From Rossellomorea arthrocnemi (GTDB taxonomy: Bacteria; Bacillota; Bacilli; Bacillales; Bacillaceae_B), in assembly GCF_904424705.1 (NCBI RefSeq), contig NZ_CAJGBF010000027.1:1-37214 (forward strand): a stretch of DNA of 37,214 bases, read 5' to 3'. The notes beneath the pieces are model-generated. The model ran no database searches. It had not been told where the DNA came from and saw only the letters and a program-made list of their open reading frames with translations. This document shows positions 33,627 through 37,214 of this stretch, piece by piece (positions within the stretch are counted from its first letter, which is position 1; each line of letters opens with the position of its first letter). The translations under genes and the position numbers were made by a program.

Positions 33627-34955
33627 TCACAATATATCCGCAGCAAGCTGAGCTAATCCCGATCTCTCACCCTTCATGAGCTTCACATGTCCGGCTAATT
33701 TTTGATCCTTGAATTTTTCCACAACATACGTTAGCCCATTATTATATTCATCCAGGTAAGGATGGTCGATTTGTCCAGGATCCCCCATTAATACAATCTT
33801 GCTCCGCTCCCCTACACGGGTCAGAATCGTTTTCACCTCGTGCTTCGTCAGGTTCTGAGCTTCATCTATAATGATGTATTGATCCGGTATGCTTCTGCCT
33901 CGGATATATGTCAATGCTTCCACCTCAATTGACCCCATCCCCGCAAGAATATCATCAAGTTCTCCCGGTTTTTTAGTATTGAACAGATATTCGAGATTGT
34001 CAAAAATCGGCTGCATCCATGGTCTCAGTTTTTCTTGTTTTTCACCCGGAAGATAACCTATATCCTTTCCTACCGGAACGATTGGGCGGGCTACGAGTAA
34101 TTTATTAAATTTATTAAAATCTTCTGTTTGCAAAAGCCCGGCAGCAAGAGCAAGCAGTGTTTTTCCAGTCCCTGCTTTCCCTATCATGGTCACTAATGAA
34201 ATGTCATCCCGCAGTAATAATTCTGTTGCCATGGTTTGCTGGACGTTTCGCGCTTTAATACCCCACATATGTTCTTGATCATAGACTAATTTCTTTACCT
34301 TCTGGCCAGTGGAATCCACCATACCCAGAGCAGAAGCAGAGCTTCCGAGTGCATCCTTCATGATTAAGAATTGATGAGAATAAAATCGTTGTTTCGTTAT
34401 ATCGGTAAGGGTCAATTCCCCTTTATCATAAAATTTATCGAGAAATCCTCTCTCGGTATACAGTTCAATAAATCCTGTATAAACATCATTCACTTCAATG
34501 ACCCGGTCACTCAGGAAATCTTCCGCCTGTAAACCCAAAGCGTCCGCCTTGACCCTTACAAGTGTATCTTTGCTAACCAGTATGACCGATTTCCCGTCCT
34601 TTTTTGCTTCTTCTTCGAGTGAAAGGTTTTTAGCTACGGCAATAATACGATTATCGTTTGTTTTCTCCACGAATATATCCTGAAGCTGCTGAAAGGAACG
34701 GTGATTTAGTTCAATCCTCAATGACCCTCCTGTATAAAGGGGGATTTTTTCATGGAGCTTTCCTTCTTGCCGTAAATTATCTATCAATTTCGATACATGT
34801 CTTGCGTTTCTTCCGATTTCATCCATATAACGCTTTTTGGAGTCCACTTCTTCTAAAACGACTGCAGGTATAACCACCTCATTATCCTGGAAAGAAAAGA
34901 TGGCTTGTGGATCTTGTAATAAGACATTGGTATCTAATACATAAATTTTATTCAA
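33627..34955 (-). CDS. ylaK: PIN domain plus PhoH-family ATPase YlaK
   Basis: A 442-residue fusion of an N-terminal PIN nuclease domain (about 1-140; YVLDTNVLLQDP with Asp8, and TNDNRIIAVA) and a C-terminal PhoH-like ATPase. Walker A GKAGTGKT is at 259-266 and Walker B IIIDEAQN has Asp364-Glu365. PIN-PhoH (PhoH2) proteins from mycobacteria are RNA helicase/RNases; a role in RNA metabolism is likely but unproven here. The start is the TTG at 34955, seven bases after AGGAGG, giving MNKIYVLDTN and the B. subtilis length; the longer frame to 35003 has no site. Confidence 0.93.
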   Translation of the reverse strand: MNKIYVLDTNVLLQDPQAIFSFQDNEVVIPAVVLEEVDSKKRYMDEIGRNARHVSKLIDNLRQEGKLHEKIPLYTGGSLRIELNHRSFQQLQDIFVEKTNDNRIIAVAKNLSLEEEAKKDGKSVILVSKDTLVRVKADALGLQAEDFLSDRVIEVNDVYTGFIELYTERGFLDKFYDKGELTLTDITKQRFYSHQFLIMKDALGSSASALGMVDSTGQKVKKLVYDQEHMWGIKARNVQQTMATELLLRDDISLVTMIGKAGTGKTLLALAAGLLQTEDFNKFNKLLVARPIVPVGKDIGYLPGEKQEKLRPWMQPIFDNLEYLFNTKKPGELDDILAGMGSIEVEALTYIRGRSIPDQYIIIDEAQNLTKHEVKTILTRVGERSKIVLMGDPGQIDHPYLDEYNNGLTYVVEKFKDQKLAGHVKLMKGERSGLAQLAADIL

Positions 34956-35068
34956 ATCGATGCCTCCTGCTCCTGATTTCTTATTACTATTGTATGTAGC
35001 CAATGATGTTCCGGTTATTCCCAGCTACTCAAATAGGACGGCCCGTTTCTTAAAATATATGAATAAAC

Positions 35069-35097
35069 GTATAAAGATAGAAGAAAATTACACAATA
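35069..35097 (+). promoter_or_regulatory. Possible forespore (sigma F/G-type) promoter of ylaJ
   Basis: GTATA (35069-35073) and CACAATA (35091-35097) are 17 bases apart and resemble the sigma F/G pattern GNATA...CATANTA imperfectly. The position, 37 bases before the ylaJ start, and the sporulation class of the gene make it plausible only. Confidence 0.25.
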
Positions 35098-35133
35098 AGA
35101 AAAGATATTGATTCTAAATCGGGAGGTATTCAC

Positions 35134-35736
35134 ATGTTCAAACTCATCTCTCTACTTATGGTGCCCTTCATCCTAGGCGCGTGCGCCAACAAAAATGAGA
35201 TTGGTTATAATAATGATGCGAACAGTAAAAACAATAAACCGATTACTGTTCAAGATAGCAATATTCAACAGGTTGAACGAAAGTCGGGACAACAAATCTC
35301 CAAACACCTCGTGGACCTTACCACCAGTGTACCGGATGTTAAGGACGCAACAGCTGTAGTCATCGGTAAATATGCGTTTGTAGGAGTCGATATCGACTCG
35401 GATGTTGAACGTTCCCAAGTAGGTTCAATTAAATACTCTGTCGCAGAGGCTCTTCAAAATGATCCCTACGGTGCAGAGGCGATGGTCATTGCTGATCCGG
35501 ACCTTTATGCCCGTTTGAAGGAAATCAGTAAAGATATCCAAAGAGGCGAACCGGTTCAGGGTATCATGAATGAATTGTCCGACATTTCCGGGCGTCTGAT
35601 GCCTGAGATCCCTAAGTCATTGAAACAAACAGATCCCGAGAATGCACCAAATGAGCCTAAGAAAAAAATGAATAACTCAAAAGAAAAACAACTTAGACAA
35701 AAACAAGAAGATCAAACCTACGATAAAATTGATTAA
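35134..35736 (+). CDS. ylaJ: YhcN/YlaJ family sporulation lipoprotein
   Basis: A 200-residue lipoprotein with lipobox LGAC (Cys17). The mature part has an Asn-rich linker, then the YhcN/YlaJ domain (DVKDATAVVIGKYAFVGVDID, then KYSVAEALQNDPYGAEAMV with a typical ADPDL), and a basic, Gln/Lys-rich tail. Relatives are in the forespore inner membrane or outer spore layers and influence germination or outgrowth. GGGAGG is 7 bases before the ATG at 35134; the longer frame from 34960 is antisense to the ylaK start and not used. Same strand as ylaI, as in B. subtilis. Confidence 0.9.
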   Translation: MFKLISLLMVPFILGACANKNEIGYNNDANSKNNKPITVQDSNIQQVERKSGQQISKHLVDLTTSVPDVKDATAVVIGKYAFVGVDIDSDVERSQVGSIKYSVAEALQNDPYGAEAMVIADPDLYARLKEISKDIQRGEPVQGIMNELSDISGRLMPEIPKSLKQTDPENAPNEPKKKMNNSKEKQLRQKQEDQTYDKID

Positions 35737-35765
35737 TTCATAATAAGGTTCATACATTCAAATGA

Positions 35766-35811
35766 GAAAAAGCCATGAAAAAGCTTAGTTCCTAAGCTTT
35801 TTTCATGGCTT
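35766..35811 (-). terminator. Terminator shared by ylaJ and the flavin split-barrel gene
   Basis: A 19-bp stem, AAGCCATGAAAAAGCTTAG against CTAAGCTTTTTTCATGGCTT with one bulged T, has a three-base loop. Its right arm includes the last codons of the minus-strand gene (stop at 35792), and a T tract follows on the minus strand. Confidence 0.8.
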
Positions 35812-36247
35812 CTATTACTTGATGGTCCAAACGGTCTGCTGCTGTTTTATCATATGTCTTCTCATAGGCAGGTTCTGTTGAAATCTTCGATCCATAGAAC
35901 ATGACATCCCTCACTTCATTAATGACAAGTTGAACAAGAGTCAGCTTCAAAGGTACTCCTGTAAGCTTCTCTTGAGATACGCTCGCTTTCCCACCGATTG
36001 AATACGTTGATTCGTTTGCAATTAAACTGACAACAACCAACGGATTACCTTTAATATTCTTGACGATTCTTGAGCGTTGATCCACAGCGAACAATAGTGT
36101 GTGTTCGTCCTTGGCAAGGATCCAGGATATTGCACTGACACTGGGTCCATTTGTTTCATGATCAACGGTAGCAAGAGTAACGAACCGCTCTGATTGCAAT
36201 TCTTCAAACAATGCAGGAATTAAGCTGGGTTCGACTTGATTAGCCAT
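35792..36247 (-). CDS. Pyridoxamine 5'-phosphate oxidase-like FMN-binding split-barrel protein
   Basis: A 151-residue protein with the split-barrel flavin fold: FEELQSERFVTLATVDHETNGPSVSAISWIL is the first beta hairpin, LLFAVDQRSRIVKNIKGNPLVVVSLI the typical 'RSRIVKNIK' flavin/phosphate segment. Members bind FMN, F420 or heme; the substrate is not predictable, and vitamin B6 synthesis should not be assumed. GGGGGG lies 5 bases before the ATG. It is not in the B. subtilis ylaI-ylaJ interval as I recall it. Divergent from ylaI. Confidence 0.87.
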   Translation of the reverse strand: MANQVEPSLIPALFEELQSERFVTLATVDHETNGPSVSAISWILAKDEHTLLFAVDQRSRIVKNIKGNPLVVVSLIANESTYSIGGKASVSQEKLTGVPLKLTLVQLVINEVRDVMFYGSKISTEPAYEKTYDKTAADRLDHQVIEAMKKA

Positions 36248-36419
36248 ACAATCCCCCCTGTTTTCTAAGCAATTTCATTTCAAACGTAATTCATCTTGAT
36301 TATACTATACCAAATTTCATTGTAAAAAGTATAACGCAAAGTTAATAAAGCGTTTGACTATACTACATGGTATACTAATAAGATCAGACTTATGATTAGA
36401 ACAAGTAGAGGTGTACTAA

Positions 36420-36620
36420 ATGAGAGTAAAATGCGCTTTATGTGAAATTATCGAAACGATTGATGATTATTCTCTCCAGGCTAAAAAGTTGCGTAACAGG
36501 CCAATTCACACGTATATGTGTGAGAAATGCCATGAACGGATTAAAGAAAAGACGGAAGAGCGTGTATCGACGGGAAATTTCCGATTTTATCAGTCTCCTC
36601 AAGTAGAAGATGACTTTTAA
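36420..36620 (+). CDS. ylaI: YlaI family zinc-ribbon-like small protein (DUF2197)
   Basis: A 66-residue protein with two Cys pairs, Cys5-x2-Cys8 and Cys34-x2-Cys37, separated by a basic helix-like stretch, likely binding one zinc ion. Matches YlaI of B. subtilis in size and Cys spacing. Function unknown; a nucleic-acid or protein contact is possible. TAGAGGTG precedes the ATG by 7-8 bases. The next gene overlaps its end by 11 bases. Confidence 0.92.
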   Translation: MRVKCALCEIIETIDDYSLQAKKLRNRPIHTYMCEKCHERIKEKTEERVSTGNFRFYQSPQVEDDF

Positions 36621-37071
36621 ACAAACCGGCGCCGGGATCGTCCTCGGACTTATTTCCGGTACCATTTTAGGTCTATTTTTCAAATGGATACAGGGATCAA
36701 CTGGCATTAGAGTATATGTACTATTATTGAATGTGGATTTCATCCCGGTGTTTGCATCGAAAAATCTGCCCGAATGGCAGGAGTTTTCCTTCCACTTGCT
36801 AATCTCCATCATCATCGGTGTGGTGTTTGTGTACCTGAAGGAAAAGCTGAATATATCAAGTAAGGGTGGATGGCTCCTTTCCATGCTTTTAACCTTTCCC
36901 ACTGTATTCCTATACTTTCCCCTTTCATATCTTGCTGTGCAGGAAGTTCCCGGTATATTGAATGGTATGGCCATTTTTTTATGGACAGCAGGACATCTTA
37001 TATATGCTCTGAGCATACCGCCATTGTATAAGCAGACCACAAAAACAAAAATTAAACTAAAAAAAGGCTGA
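36610..37071 (+). CDS. Four-helix membrane protein of unknown function, overlapping ylaI
   Basis: A 153-residue protein with four predicted membrane segments (about 7-24, 60-80, 88-108, 120-138) and a Lys-rich cytoplasmic tail (TTKTKIKLKKG). It does not look like YlaH, which follows ylaI in B. subtilis, and I do not recognise the family. The ATG at 36610 is inside the last codons of ylaI (ATGACTTTTAA), so it is probably expressed by translational coupling. Only a weak GTAGAAG lies upstream. Its stop codon TGA is part of the terminator stem that the IS interrupts. Confidence 0.75.
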   Translation: MTFKQTGAGIVLGLISGTILGLFFKWIQGSTGIRVYVLLLNVDFIPVFASKNLPEWQEFSFHLLISIIIGVVFVYLKEKLNISSKGGWLLSMLLTFPTVFLYFPLSYLAVQEVPGILNGMAIFLWTAGHLIYALSIPPLYKQTTKTKIKLKKG

Positions 37072-37090
37072 AGTCCCTAGAGGAGGGACT
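37059..37090 (+). terminator. Terminator interrupted by the second insertion sequence copy
   Basis: Seven A, GGCTGA, then AGTCCCT, loop AGAGG and AGGGACT, followed immediately by the IS end. A complete terminator would continue TCAGCC and a T tract. The break point is at the same relative place as in the ylbO terminator. Confidence 0.6.
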
Positions 37091-37118
37091 AGACTAACAT
37101 AATTAAATGGGACAATAT

Positions 37119-37172
37119 AAAACACCTCCGAAATGGTACACTTATTACAAGTACTGAAAACGGAGGTGTTTT
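37119..37172 (+). promoter_or_regulatory. IS leader hairpin that can mask the transposase ribosome binding site (copy 2)
   Basis: AAAACACCTCCG (37119-37130) and CGGAGGTGTTTT (37161-37172) are perfectly complementary over 12 bases, with a 30-base loop. The second arm includes the OrfA Shine-Dalgarno, as in copy 1. Confidence 0.55.
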
Positions 37173-37175
37173 TGC

Positions 37176-37214
37176 ATGGGCAAAAACGTATATTCAAGTG
37201 AGACGAAATGGGCC
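37176..37214 (+). CDS. IS3-family transposase OrfA, N-terminal fragment (copy 2)
   Basis: Thirteen codons, MGKNVYSSETKWA, run to the window edge; the same protein start as at 41-1. It would be transcribed away from the four-helix membrane protein gene in the same direction as that gene. Identification rests on a short N-terminus and the repeat context. Confidence 0.6.
   Translation, partial: MGKNVYSSETKWA

Larger units (their letters stand above)
37090..37214 (+). mobile_element. Inward-facing end of an IS3-like insertion sequence (copy 2)
   Basis: Identical, as reverse complement, to bases 3-127. It contains the IS terminus, leader hairpin and the OrfA start, then leaves the window. The two copies point outward with their leader ends facing each other across 37 kb. 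Confidence 0.7.

Noticed and set aside
34960..35133. Extended N-terminus of ylaJ
   Set aside because: The added residues would bury the lipoprotein signal peptide; the ATG at 35134 has GGGAGG at 7 bases and starts a proper lipobox sequence.
36438..37040. 200-residue minus-strand ORF opposite ylaI and the membrane-protein gene
   Set aside because: The plus-strand genes have better start signals and recognisable features; the antisense product has none.

Overview
The window looks like core chromosome of a low-GC Gram-positive, endospore-forming member of the Bacillaceae. Its gene order is that of the Bacillus subtilis ylaI-pycA-ctaA-ctaBCDEFG-ylbA-ylbO segment, read in reverse. Sporulation genes (ylbJ, ylaJ, ylbD, a YlbO/RsfA-type regulator), a caa3-type cytochrome oxidase cluster and strong AGGAGG ribosome binding sites fit this. 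Some genes have no B. subtilis neighbour that I recall at these places (enoyl-CoA hydratase, stalk-domain protein, PaaI-type thioesterase, AI-2E-type permease, flavin split-barrel protein). This suggests a genus outside the subtilis group, but I cannot name the species.

Layout. 1-127: inward end of an IS3-like insertion sequence. 161-4700: ylbO, an enoyl-CoA hydratase gene, rpmF-ylbN, an 840-base intergenic region with two structured repeats, then ylbM. 4700-9080: ylbL-ylbK, ylbJ, coaD-rsmD. 9080-14610: stalk-domain protein, DUF7147-like gene, ylbG, ylbF, ylbE-ylbD and small unknown genes. 14610-18290: ylbC, ylbB, ylbA and an AI-2E-family permease. 18410-26560: cytochrome oxidase block, with ctaM, ctaG, ctaF-E-D-C and ctaB on the minus strand and ctaA divergent. 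26600-35740: pyruvate carboxylase, ftsW, ylaN, glutaminase, ylaL, ylaK, ylaJ. 35790-37080: a flavin split-barrel protein, ylaI and a four-helix membrane protein. 37090-37214: second copy of the same IS end, inverted relative to the first.

How the genes work together. ctaA and ctaB make heme A, ctaC-F encode the four caa3 oxidase subunits, and ctaG and ctaM serve oxidase assembly. Pyruvate carboxylase replenishes oxaloacetate. ftsW serves septal cell-wall synthesis. coaD, rsmD, rpmF and ylbM serve coenzyme A and translation. ylbF is an RNase Y partner and a competence/sporulation factor. Several others are sporulation-linked.

I found no defence island, prophage, CRISPR array, biosynthetic cluster or other new multi-gene system; this is conserved backbone. 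The most interesting signals are non-coding. (1) Both IS copies sit in the 3' arm of a Rho-independent terminator, and their leader can fold to hide the transposase ribosome binding site. (2) Two intergenic repeats show compensatory base changes in shared stems. (3) A long palindromic repeat followed by a stub of a second copy separates ctaG from ctaF. The window ends share about 125 identical bases in inverted orientation, which may simply mark the ends of a draft contig.
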